From Paludibacteraceae bacterium (GTDB lineage Bacteria; Bacteroidota; Bacteroidia; Bacteroidales; Paludibacteraceae), in the NCBI GenBank assembly GCA_017430235.1, contig JAFRNH010000003.1:1-46608 (forward strand): a stretch of DNA of 46,608 bases. Direction: 5' to 3'. A program made the translations under genes and the position numbers. Positions 1 through 7,456 of this stretch are shown here, in pieces (within the stretch, counting starts at the first letter, position 1; each line of letters starts with the position of its first letter). The notes beneath the pieces are model-generated. The model ran no database searches. It saw only the letters and a program-made list of their open reading frames with translations, and was not told where the DNA came from.

Positions 1-121
1 CACTATCATTTGCACAGGTTGTATCACTATCGTTGTAACCCGTCTCTCCTCCCGTATGACTATTGCATGAGATGAATAGAATAGACACAACGGTGATAAC
101 TATAAATACTAATTTGTTCAT
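1..121 (-). CDS. Lipoprotein, second tandem copy (5' end only)
   Basis: This is the first 40 codons of a gene that continues past the left edge. It begins at an ATG whose complement is at 119-121 and encodes the same type II signal peptide (MNKLVFIVITVVSILFISC) as the next gene upstream. All 121 bases match 1369-1489 exactly, while the bases just upstream of the two start codons differ. The start lies 27 bases after the stop codon of the upstream copy, so the two are probably co-transcribed. The function is unknown. The mature protein would be a lipid-anchored envelope protein if Cys19 is processed. Confidence 0.75.
   Translation of the reverse strand, partial: MNKLVFIVITVVSILFISCNSHTGGETGYNDSDTTCANDS
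1..121. repeat. Direct repeat copy A (121 bp, identical to 1369-1489)
   Basis: Every base from 1 to 121 is the same as 1369-1489, an offset of 1368. Identity stops immediately upstream of the start codon (122 versus 1490). The repeat may extend beyond the left edge, so its full length is not visible. Confidence 0.95.
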
Positions 122-148
122 TGATTTATTTCTTTAGTGTACATAAAG

Positions 149-1489
149 CTACTGGTTCCCATACATTTCTGACAGAATTTTTTCTGCATATTTCATGGAA
201 TGGCCTTCCCAATTACCACCATCTGTCCAAGTCTCTCCTTTTTTTACCCAAGTATTGTTTTCATACTTGAGAATAGATATTTTCCCATCTTTTTTTAAAT
301 AGTACACTGGCATCGGATTTCCTTCAGCATCAGCATCAGCCAACATGTCCAAATATAAATTGTCAACAGGTATGTAATAAATGTATAAATCAAAATTTGC
401 TACACAGGAGTCGTTATTTGCGAATAAATCTTCCATGGGGAGAAAATCACGATCCTGAGAAAAAAGTTTTCCATATTTAGAGCCTTTTTTAGGTATCGCT
501 AATATAGATCCATCCCACTTGAATTCATTTTTTTTGTGAATTATTCGTCCATCATTTGACAACATGGAGGTGATATAGTAGGCAAACGTGTCCCTAGACA
601 AATAATATCTATGGATAAAAATATCATCTTTATTCAATAACAGATTCTTATGATGCAAAAAATCCACATTGACTTTTTCTCCAATTTGTATTTTGCGTGG
701 AACTATTCTGTCAAGTTTTAACGTCTTCTTCTTAAAGTAGATGAACAGGGAATCCGGCAAATAAGTGGTGTCAATACGAGCATCAACACTCTTCCCTAAA
801 AATGGTTTTAAACCATAGTGATTATCACTATGACTAGACAATATCATATGGATATCAGGATTTTCTGAAATAATGCTATCTGTAATACGGCTATCTTCCT
901 TATTTGACATAAGACGCAAACGGCATTTGCCATCTTGCAGATTTTCAACCTTATAGCCGTCCAGCCAAATAGGCTTATAGCCATACCATACTGCAAGATT
1001 AGCTGGATCATCACGTGTGTCGAATTTTATTATAAAGGGGTCGGAAAAGACACAAGCGTGATATAATTTATATTTAACTGAGTCGTTATTTTCTGTAATT
1101 TTATAGACTCCCGCAAAGCAACGATGATTTTCCATATCCTCCTCATCCTCTTCTTCTACCTCATCTGTATCATCTATATCTTCTGATTCATCGGGCTGCA
1201 TTTCCTCAAGATTTTCTTCTTCGAGAGCTGCATAATAAGCCTCTATCTCATCTGACGTAGGTGCATATTTTCGACGAATGATGTGTCCACTCAACTTGTT
1301 TCTATATTCCTTATACCACACACCATCGTTGGATTTATGTAATGAAATCTCAACGTTATCATCCACAACACTATCATTTGCACAGGTTGTATCACTATCG
1401 TTGTAACCCGTCTCTCCTCCCGTATGACTATTGCATGAGATGAATAGAATAGACACAACGGTGATAACTATAAATACTAATTTGTTCAT
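149..1489 (-). CDS. Hypothetical lipoprotein with acidic linker
   Basis: The protein has 446 residues from the chosen start. An in-frame ATG seven codons upstream (1510) exists, but the start at 1489 gives a clean lipoprotein signal: MNK, a hydrophobic stretch and Cys19 in LFISC. After the lipidation site comes a Ser/Thr/Asp-rich linker and, near residues 85-120, a very acidic run of Glu and Asp. The rest is a globular domain rich in Tyr, Asp and Lys that I do not recognise. It is followed 27 bases later by a second copy with an identical 5' end. A possible -7 box (TATATTTG, read on the minus strand) lies about 150 bases upstream, leaving room for a leader with a hairpin at 1575-1598. It is probably anchored in the outer membrane or periplasm. 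No function can be assigned. Confidence 0.75.
   Translation of the reverse strand: MNKLVFIVITVVSILFISCNSHTGGETGYNDSDTTCANDSVVDDNVEISLHKSNDGVWYKEYRNKLSGHIIRRKYAPTSDEIEAYYAALEEENLEEMQPDESEDIDDTDEVEEEDEEDMENHRCFAGVYKITENNDSVKYKLYHACVFSDPFIIKFDTRDDPANLAVWYGYKPIWLDGYKVENLQDGKCRLRLMSNKEDSRITDSIISENPDIHMILSSHSDNHYGLKPFLGKSVDARIDTTYLPDSLFIYFKKKTLKLDRIVPRKIQIGEKVNVDFLHHKNLLLNKDDIFIHRYYLSRDTFAYYITSMLSNDGRIIHKKNEFKWDGSILAIPKKGSKYGKLFSQDRDFLPMEDLFANNDSCVANFDLYIYYIPVDNLYLDMLADADAEGNPMPVYYLKKDGKISILKYENNTWVKKGETWTDGGNWEGHSMKYAEKILSEMYGNQ
1369..1489. repeat. Direct repeat copy B (121 bp, identical to 1-121)
   Basis: This is the 5' coding end of the lipoprotein gene and is the counterpart of the repeat at 1-121. 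Perfect identity over 121 bases, ending at the start codon, indicates a recent duplication, gene conversion or an assembly artefact. Confidence 0.95.
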
Positions 1490-1574
1490 CTTCTTATTTC
1501 CGTAACACATAAAAGAACGAGTGAAATAACACCCTCAGACACTTCAAAGGCAAAACATTCCTATTCTTCACATC

Positions 1575-1598
1575 CTGACAAAGCTTCGCATTTGTCAG
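1575..1598 (-). promoter_or_regulatory. Inverted repeat in the leader of the lipoprotein gene
   Basis: CTGACAAA and TTTGTCAG form a perfect 8 bp stem around an 8-base loop. It lies between the possible -7 box at 1635-1642 and the lipoprotein start at 1489. There is no T-run, so it is not an ordinary terminator. It could be a leader hairpin or an operator, and its role is unknown. Confidence 0.35.
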
Positions 1599-1634
1599 TC
1601 ACATAACTGGCAAAGGGCATAGGAAGTTTTTTTG

Positions 1635-1642
1635 CAAATATA
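1635..1642 (-). promoter_or_regulatory. Possible -7 box for the lipoprotein gene
   Basis: On the minus strand this reads TATATTTG, matching the Bacteroidota -7 consensus TAnnTTTG. I see no TTTG at the usual -33 distance, so support is partial. Confidence 0.3.
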
Positions 1643-1714
1643 TTTACATTTACAGAAACTTCTCATTTGTTCAGCAATTTTTCTGGTGTACAAATCGGAT
1701 GTCACTATCAACAA

Positions 1715-1749
1715 AAAAAACCGAAGCAGACGAGCTACTTCGGTTTTTT
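1715..1749 (-). terminator. Rho-independent terminator of the SGBP-like gene
   Basis: AAAAAACCGAAG and CTTCGGTTTTTT pair perfectly around an 11-base loop. Read on the minus strand, the hairpin ends in a T-run and begins 28 bases after the stop codon at 1778. The A/T tails are symmetric, so it could also work for transcripts coming from the plus side. Confidence 0.8.
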
Positions 1750-1777
1750 ATATATTAAGCATTATAATTCGCTTTTT

Positions 1778-2797
1778 TTATTTCTCTATAGGAACGATAC
1801 GGAAGTTATCGACACACATAAAGATTTGAGGTTCGCCTTCAGGATTTCCGAATTGAAGGAAACTGAAGTTTGTTGCTTGTTTCAACTTGTCTTTATAGTT
1901 GTAGCCATCAACAGGCTCATCACTTGACGTATTGTGACAGAATTCAGTCAAAGGAATTGTGATTGTAGTCCAAGAGTCAGTATAGAAACCATCTGGTGTA
2001 TTCTCGTAAGGTTTCCAGAAACAGATTGGAGAGAAATCACGTCCGTGTTTATCAGGCGAATTGATTGGGCCAAAGAAGATTTCAGTTCTGATTCCTTTGT
2101 AAGGGATTTCTTTAGGAACGAAAACTTCAAATTTCAAAGCCAACTCTTCCAATTCATATTTTTCAAACACATTACCTGCTACAGAGACAGGGCCACGACC
2201 ACCTTCAAGAGGGTTAGCCACATATTGGATCCATACTGTTTGGTTCATAGACCATGCATTAGAATATTTTGCATAGAGGAATCCATAATCCTTGCTACAA
2301 GGTTCTGGCAATTTAGCGCCATTAGGGAATGGAGTGATTGAATCACCCATTTCAAGAGTACCTGTGATAAGTTCTCCCTCTTCATCCATAGGGCTCCATC
2401 CACCCCAAGTTGGCAAATACTTGTCAAAGTTAACAATCGTATTACGGTTGTCTCTGAAGAAGAATTTTGATAATGATTTACCGTTAGGAGAGCTAACTCT
2501 AATACGTCCGTCTTTTGTACCTTCTGGCACAATGACTTCAACCATAGTATCGTTTTGAGAAACAATCTCGGCAGGGGTTTCAACGTCAGGGAATGTAATG
2601 ATCGCTCCTGTTAAATTTTTTCCGTAAATGATAGCCTTTCCACCATCTGGAACAAACTCACACTTCATACTTGTTAACTGAGGAACGAGGCAACAGCCCT
2701 TCTTGTCACTATTATTCCCGCCCTGATCGCCATTACTACAACTGCTCATCAATCCTGCACAAAGCAAAGAAGCAATGAATAAAATTTCTTTTCTCAT
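1778..2797 (-). CDS. Glycan-binding-type surface lipoprotein (SGBP/SusE-like, IPT domain)
   Basis: The 339-residue protein starts with a lipoprotein signal ending in LMSSC (Cys20), followed by a Gly/Asn/Ser/Asp linker. Residues about 40-115 look like an IPT/TIG Ig-like domain: GGKAIIYGKNL, later VIVPEGTKDGRIRVSSPNG. The C-terminal part resembles the beta-sandwich of surface glycan-binding proteins (SGBP-B xyloglucan-binding family) of Bacteroidota polysaccharide-utilisation loci. In those systems the protein sits on the outer face of the outer membrane and captures polysaccharide for a SusC/SusD transporter. Here no susC, susD or glycoside hydrolase gene is nearby, and the gene has its own promoter and terminator. 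The family call is fairly secure. The ligand is unknown. Confidence 0.75.
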   Translation of the reverse strand: MRKEILFIASLLCAGLMSSCSNGDQGGNNSDKKGCCLVPQLTSMKCEFVPDGGKAIIYGKNLTGAIITFPDVETPAEIVSQNDTMVEVIVPEGTKDGRIRVSSPNGKSLSKFFFRDNRNTIVNFDKYLPTWGGWSPMDEEGELITGTLEMGDSITPFPNGAKLPEPCSKDYGFLYAKYSNAWSMNQTVWIQYVANPLEGGRGPVSVAGNVFEKYELEELALKFEVFVPKEIPYKGIRTEIFFGPINSPDKHGRDFSPICFWKPYENTPDGFYTDSWTTITIPLTEFCHNTSSDEPVDGYNYKDKLKQATNFSFLQFGNPEGEPQIFMCVDNFRIVPIEK

Positions 2798-2875
2798 ATC
2801 TATTCGTATTAAAATTTATTTTTCTAAGTTATCAGATTAGGTGATACTGAAAGTACCATTTCATTCTAATATATG

Positions 2876-2907
2876 CAAACCTAAATAAAAGATTTGTCAA
2901 TTCCAAA
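2876..2907 (-). promoter_or_regulatory. Bacteroidota-type promoter for the SGBP-like gene
   Basis: On the minus strand TTTG (2907-2904) is followed after 20 bases by TAGGTTTG (2883-2876). This matches the TTTG / TAnnTTTG consensus of the main Bacteroidota sigma factor. It lies about 80 bases upstream of the start at 2797. Confidence 0.6.
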
Positions 2908-3054
2908 AAAAAATTAACTCAATTTAGTACTTTTTTTGAATTTTTCGTATTGTATTCTTTCCGCAGAAATAGGTTATATGTTATGCAACATAAAGCCGAT
3001 CGAAAAAACACTCAAATGTCAATATTTTCGCAAAGACACATCACGCACAAACAA

Positions 3055-3816
3055 CTATTCTTCAAAAGTATGTAAGGAAAGTTCTTCCCCATTCCACGTT
3101 GCATAACTGAAATGGGTAATCCAGTCGCCTAAAATCAAGACTCTTTTGTCATTCGGAATTGTCAAATCCAACAGGATATGACGATGTCCAAAAATGAAAT
3201 AATCAATATAATTATGCGTCTTCGAATACTCTTTAGCAAACTTTACCAAATATTCCTTATCTTCTCCAAGGTATTGTTCTCCTGCCGATCCTTGTTTCTT
3301 TTTTCTATTATATCTTGACCATGCATATCCAAATGGGACTGTCAGTCGAGGATGAATGGTCTTATACAAAGCCTGGCAGAACTTGTTTCTGAAAAACTTT
3401 CTCATAAATCGGAATGACAGACTTGGATCTCCCAATCCATCGCCATGAGCTACATAAAAATGTTTGCCATCCAATTCTATTTCAACGCTATCCGTATAAA
3501 CGGTAGCACCAATCTCTTTGGGGAAATAGTCGAACAGCCATGTGTCATGATTACCTATAAACATATATACAGGGATACCATCATCCACAAACTCAGCCAT
3601 TTTACCTATGAAGCGGACGAATCCCTTTGGAACAACATTTTTATATTCAAACCAATAATCGAACATATCGCCCACCAAATAGAGCGCCTTTGCCGTCGGT
3701 TTGATTTGGTTGAGCCAACGCACCAATCGCTTTTCGCTTTCAATGGGATCTTCATACACATTTAATCCCAAATGAGCATCAGACGCAAAATATACTATCT
3801 TCCCTGTAGAATCCAT
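3055..3816 (-). CDS. lpxH: UDP-2,3-diacylglucosamine hydrolase
   Basis: The 253-residue metallophosphoesterase is of the LpxH type. The enzyme cleaves UDP-2,3-diacylglucosamine to lipid X and UMP in lipid A synthesis at the inner face of the cytoplasmic membrane. The metal-binding motifs are present in order: DAH at 13-15, GDMFDYW at 49-55, GNHD at 88-91, HGDG at 124-127 and FGHRH near the C-terminus. Length is usual for the family. It starts 3 bases after the stop of the MIP18-like gene and is the last gene of the long minus-strand run, so it is probably translated from the same message. Confidence 0.88.
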   Translation of the reverse strand: MDSTGKIVYFASDAHLGLNVYEDPIESEKRLVRWLNQIKPTAKALYLVGDMFDYWFEYKNVVPKGFVRFIGKMAEFVDDGIPVYMFIGNHDTWLFDYFPKEIGATVYTDSVEIELDGKHFYVAHGDGLGDPSLSFRFMRKFFRNKFCQALYKTIHPRLTVPFGYAWSRYNRKKKQGSAGEQYLGEDKEYLVKFAKEYSKTHNYIDYFIFGHRHILLDLTIPNDKRVLILGDWITHFSYATWNGEELSLHTFEE

Positions 3817-3819
3817 CTC

Positions 3820-4134
3820 TTATAACAATCCTAATTCCAACAATGCCTCTTCCGACATTCTGTCTTTCGTCCACTCTGGTTCAAAAACCAAATTGACAAC
3901 AGCCGATTTTACACCTTCTATTCCCTCCACTTTCTGCTTCACATCTTCCAATATGAAATCAGCAGCAGGACAGTTAGGCGCAGTCAACGTCATATCAATC
4001 GTAACGGTTCCATCCTCTTTTACATCAATGTTATAAACCAATCCGAGTTCGTATATATCAACAGGGATTTCTGGATCATACACGGTCTTCAAGACTGAAA
4101 CTATCTTTTCTTCTAATTCTAAAAACTCATTCAT
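3820..4134 (-). CDS. MIP18-family (DUF59) Fe-S assembly protein, SufT-like
   Basis: This 104-residue single-domain protein of the MIP18/DUF59 family carries the hallmark VYDPEIPVDIYELGLVYNI (residues about 18-36) and TLTAPNCPAADF, with the conserved Cys of the family. Related proteins (SufT, the PaaD-like group) help mature or load iron-sulfur clusters in the cytoplasm. There are no suf genes beside it. It sits between cls and lpxH and is separated from lpxH by only 3 bases. The endonuclease III made from the same gene run is an Fe-S protein and could be a client, but that is only inference. Confidence 0.85.
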   Translation of the reverse strand: MNEFLELEEKIVSVLKTVYDPEIPVDIYELGLVYNIDVKEDGTVTIDMTLTAPNCPAADFILEDVKQKVEGIEGVKSAVVNLVFEPEWTKDRMSEEALLELGLL

Positions 4135-4221
4135 AACAAATCGTATTTACGTTTAAAATGAAATCTCTCAAATACCACAATTATCATCAACATGAAACAA
4201 ACGTACCATCTTTTTCGATTC

Positions 4222-5646
4222 TTACAACAATGGACTGAACAACCGAGCCAACGACTCTTTTATTTTCTTGCGAGATGGTCTCTCCATCCACTCTTTTTCA
4301 TCAATCTTCACCGAATTTCTCAAATCCTCTTCAAAAATCGATATGAGATTTGTGGTGGTATTTTGGTCATACACTATGGTATTTAATTCAAAATTTTGCT
4401 CGAAACTTCTAAAATCCATATTAGCACTTCCGATAAAGGAGATGTCGTCATCCACAATTGTCATCTTACTATGGATAAAGCCTGGTTGATAGAGATAAAC
4501 CTTAATGCCAGCTTTAAACATCTGGTCAAGGAAAGAGTAAGAGCTATACAACGTAACCTTGGCATCCGATTTTTTCGGCAAGATCAAGCGTACGTCAACT
4601 CCCGACAGCGAAGCTATCTGTAAAGATGTAATCAAACTTTCCGGAGGAATAAAATAGGGAGTCTCGATGAAGATTCTCTTCTTTGCCAATGCGAAGGCCT
4701 TTACATAAATCTGCATAATAGATTCCCATTGCATATCCGGACCACTTATCACAGTTTGAATCATCACATCGCCCTTTGCCTCTGGTTGAGGATAATATTC
4801 ACTATCTTCCACCAAAGATTGCTTAACAAAGTACCAATCCTCGAAAAAGGTCTTTTGAAGTCCCAGCACCACACCACCTTCCAAACGAGCATGAGTGTCG
4901 CGCCATTTTCCCCAAGACAAACCTTCCAAATAACGATCTGCAATATTAATACCTCCTGTATAAGCAATCATACCATCTATCACCAAGATTTTACGATGAT
5001 TTCGATAATTCACGTGACTACTAATGTATGGCAAACGCACCTCCAAAAAGCTTTCCACCTCAATACCTTCCGCACGCAACTCCTCCATGTGACGTTTCTT
5101 AAATCGCCAACTTCCCACATCATCAATAATCACACGTACCTTCACACCCTCTCTTGCCTTCTCCTTCAAGGCCTCCATCATGCGAGTACCCAACTTATCT
5201 GGAATAAAAATATAATATTCCAAATTGATATGATGTTTTGCTTTCTTTATGTCCTGAAAGATAGACTCATACAATGCGATTGCATCCGTATATACAGAAA
5301 TGGTATTATGCTCAAACAATGGAGAATCCGCATTAGAAGCTGCCACCTCAGCTATGGCTAATTGACTGTCTGTAAGTGACAAATTAGAAAGGTCGTGAGA
5401 AGTCACCACCTCATAATTTTTCAAAAGATGAAAACTTCGCTTGGAGATGATTCTTTTCTTTCTGAATTTTTTTCCAACAAGCAGGTAAAAAAGGAATCCA
5501 ATGACTGGGACAAAAAGGAGGACAAAAATCCAAGCAATCGACTTTACCGGATTTCTATTCTCCATCAACAAAAAGAGTATTGTCGTAAAGATGGTATAAA
5601 AATATACCACCAATAGTACAATGTATGCTATTTCCCAAATAATCAT
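4222..5646 (-). CDS. cls: Cardiolipin synthase
   Basis: The 474-residue phospholipase-D-superfamily enzyme joins two phosphatidylglycerol molecules into cardiolipin and glycerol at the cytoplasmic membrane. Two N-terminal transmembrane segments (about 5-28 and 36-57, with the PLDNc-type IAWIFVLLFVPVIGFLFYL) precede two HKD motifs: HRK at 217-219 with a following Asp and GG, and HSK at 392-394 with GSANMD. Both catalytic His residues are intact and length matches bacterial Cls (about 480). It follows ribD by 33 bases and precedes the MIP18 gene by 87 bases in the same direction. Confidence 0.92.
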   Translation of the reverse strand: MIIWEIAYIVLLVVYFYTIFTTILFLLMENRNPVKSIAWIFVLLFVPVIGFLFYLLVGKKFRKKRIISKRSFHLLKNYEVVTSHDLSNLSLTDSQLAIAEVAASNADSPLFEHNTISVYTDAIALYESIFQDIKKAKHHINLEYYIFIPDKLGTRMMEALKEKAREGVKVRVIIDDVGSWRFKKRHMEELRAEGIEVESFLEVRLPYISSHVNYRNHRKILVIDGMIAYTGGINIADRYLEGLSWGKWRDTHARLEGGVVLGLQKTFFEDWYFVKQSLVEDSEYYPQPEAKGDVMIQTVISGPDMQWESIMQIYVKAFALAKKRIFIETPYFIPPESLITSLQIASLSGVDVRLILPKKSDAKVTLYSSYSFLDQMFKAGIKVYLYQPGFIHSKMTIVDDDISFIGSANMDFRSFEQNFELNTIVYDQNTTTNLISIFEEDLRNSVKIDEKEWMERPSRKKIKESLARLFSPLL

Positions 5647-5679
5647 CTATCTTCCTTTTTACTTTCTTTTACTACCATC

Positions 5680-6750
5680 TTATTTACATTTCCGAAAAAA
5701 AGAAATGTCATTATCTCCCATAATTTGGTAACTATATTTCTGTATATTGGGACTATCCACATCAAAAGAAGGCGCTTTCACTCCCTCTCCTATCAGCAAA
5801 GAATGATTACATTCAATACGAACCTCATCCCATAATTCTTCATCAATAAAGGACTGAAGGAACATCTTACCACCTTCGACTATCAACGACTCAATTCCTT
5901 TTTCATACAAAACATTCAACATTGAATTTAGATTCACCCGTCCATCGCCCTTAAACTCGCACTCCAAATATTCAACATTAGGAAAGGAAGATGCAGGCTT
6001 CTGTTTTGTAATGACATACGTCATACAGGTTCGATCGTATAATTTCGCATTTTGAGGCACTTTCAGTTCTCTATCCAAAAGAAGACGTATCGGTTGTTTT
6101 CCTTGCACATAACGAACGGTCAATGATGGGTCATCCATCAATGCTGTATTGGTTCCAACAAGTATAGCTGACTCCCCAGCACGAAATTTATGCATTTCAA
6201 TCAACGTCTCATCCGATGATATTCGAAGAGGTGATTCCGAGGAGCTCCGTCTCAACCGATCTACATATCCATCATGAGTCATCGCCCATTTCAAGAACAC
6301 ATAAGGTCTTTTTTGTTCATGATATGTAAAGAAACGTCTGTTCAACCATCTACCCTGCTCATTCAACACACCATATTGAACATTTACTCCTGCTGCGCGT
6401 AATTTCTCGATACCCTTTCCATCTACTGCAGGGAATGGATCTCGATTACATATCACCACATTAGGAATTCCTTTCTCAATTATCAAATCTGCACACGGAG
6501 GTGTTTTGCCATAATGACAGCACGGTTCTAAGCTAACATACATCGTCGATTTACGAAGAAGTGATTCATCTGAAACTGAAGATATTGCATGCACTTCAGC
6601 ATGAGGTCCTCCATATTTTTGATGATATCCTTCTCCTATCACCTCATCACCACACACAATCACAGCACCGACCATTGGATTAGGCGAAACCTCTCCAAAC
6701 CCTTTTTCTGCCAATTGAAGGCACTTGCGCATATACTCCTCGTCTGTCAT
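5680..6750 (-). CDS. ribD: Bifunctional riboflavin biosynthesis deaminase/reductase
   Basis: The 356-residue protein has an N-terminal cytidine-deaminase-like domain with the zinc site HAE (50-52) and PCCHYGKTPPC (76-86). A C-terminal RibD reductase domain follows (VGTNTALMDDPSLTVR, then LIVEGGKMFLQSFI). It performs deamination and then reduction of the pyrimidine intermediate made by GTP cyclohydrolase II in riboflavin synthesis, in the cytoplasm. Both halves are complete and length is normal. Other rib genes are not in the window. It lies 37 bases after nth and before cls. Confidence 0.93.
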   Translation of the reverse strand: MTDEEYMRKCLQLAEKGFGEVSPNPMVGAVIVCGDEVIGEGYHQKYGGPHAEVHAISSVSDESLLRKSTMYVSLEPCCHYGKTPPCADLIIEKGIPNVVICNRDPFPAVDGKGIEKLRAAGVNVQYGVLNEQGRWLNRRFFTYHEQKRPYVFLKWAMTHDGYVDRLRRSSSESPLRISSDETLIEMHKFRAGESAILVGTNTALMDDPSLTVRYVQGKQPIRLLLDRELKVPQNAKLYDRTCMTYVITKQKPASSFPNVEYLECEFKGDGRVNLNSMLNVLYEKGIESLIVEGGKMFLQSFIDEELWDEVRIECNHSLLIGEGVKAPSFDVDSPNIQKYSYQIMGDNDISFFRKCK

Positions 6751-6787
6751 ATATTATTAAAATAAAAATCAAAGATACAACAAAAGC

Positions 6788-7456
6788 CTAAAAACTCCAA
6801 AAATATTGTTCTTCCTTTTGTGTGGGAGTGCATGTTTCACAATATAGGCGTATACAACATCCTTCACATCTTGGAGAATTGGATGTGCAACACTTTTTCC
6901 CATGTTCTATCATCTGACGATAAAGTGCTTTCATCCGATTCGCAGGGACAAACTGGCACAAGGTTTTCTCCGTTTCCAACACATCTGTCGACAACGAAAT
7001 CCCAGTCCGATAAGATAATCGCTGAACATGCGTGTCCACAGGAAACGCATTTAGTCCAAAAGCCTCAACAGAGAGCATGTTGACTGATTTACTGCCAACG
7101 CCAGGAAGCGAAAGTAACGTCATTCGATCTGAAGGAACCTCACCGCCATATCGTTGATCGATTATCTGTGCAGTTTTCCGAAGGTTCTTCACCTTCACCT
7201 CCGAATAGGTTACATCTTTGATAATCTGCAACAAATCATCTTCGTCGGAAAGGCTTAATGCATGAGCGTTAGGGTATTTCTCAAACAATGTACGGACTAC
7301 TCGATTCACACACTCATCTTGCGTCCGAGCTGAAAGAATCAAGGCAATCAATAGTTGAAACGGAGAATGAAAAATTAGCGGACAATGCGATGCTCCATAC
7401 TCTTTTTCCAAGAGGTCCGCAATTTTCAAGCAACGTTCTCTTCTACTCTGTGGCAT
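6788..7456 (-). CDS. nth: Endonuclease III
   Basis: The 222-residue DNA glycosylase/AP lyase removes oxidised pyrimidines in base excision repair. The helix-hairpin-helix LPGVGSKSVNML (117-128) contains the catalytic Lys123, and VDTHVQR supplies the catalytic Asp141. The C-terminal 4Fe-4S loop is complete, with Cys190, 197, 200 and 206 in Cx6Cx2Cx5C spacing. The position that is Gln in LSAQATD of the E. coli enzyme is Arg here (LSARTQD), a variant seen in some other Nth branches. The start codon lies inside the end of the upstream ATPase gene (14-base overlap), so translation is probably coupled. Confidence 0.92.
   Translation of the reverse strand: MPQSRRERCLKIADLLEKEYGASHCPLIFHSPFQLLIALILSARTQDECVNRVVRTLFEKYPNAHALSLSDEDDLLQIIKDVTYSEVKVKNLRKTAQIIDQRYGGEVPSDRMTLLSLPGVGSKSVNMLSVEAFGLNAFPVDTHVQRLSYRTGISLSTDVLETEKTLCQFVPANRMKALYRQMIEHGKKCCTSNSPRCEGCCIRLYCETCTPTQKEEQYFWSF

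Noticed and set aside
2977-2992. TATGTT-ATGC-AACATA hairpin between the SGBP-like promoter and lpxH
   Set aside because: A 6 bp AT-rich stem without a T-run is too weak to call a terminator or operator.
4729-5361. Plus-strand open frame of 210 codons
   Set aside because: It is antisense to cls, which has both HKD motifs. Its composition (His, Thr, Ile rich) is that of a shadow frame.
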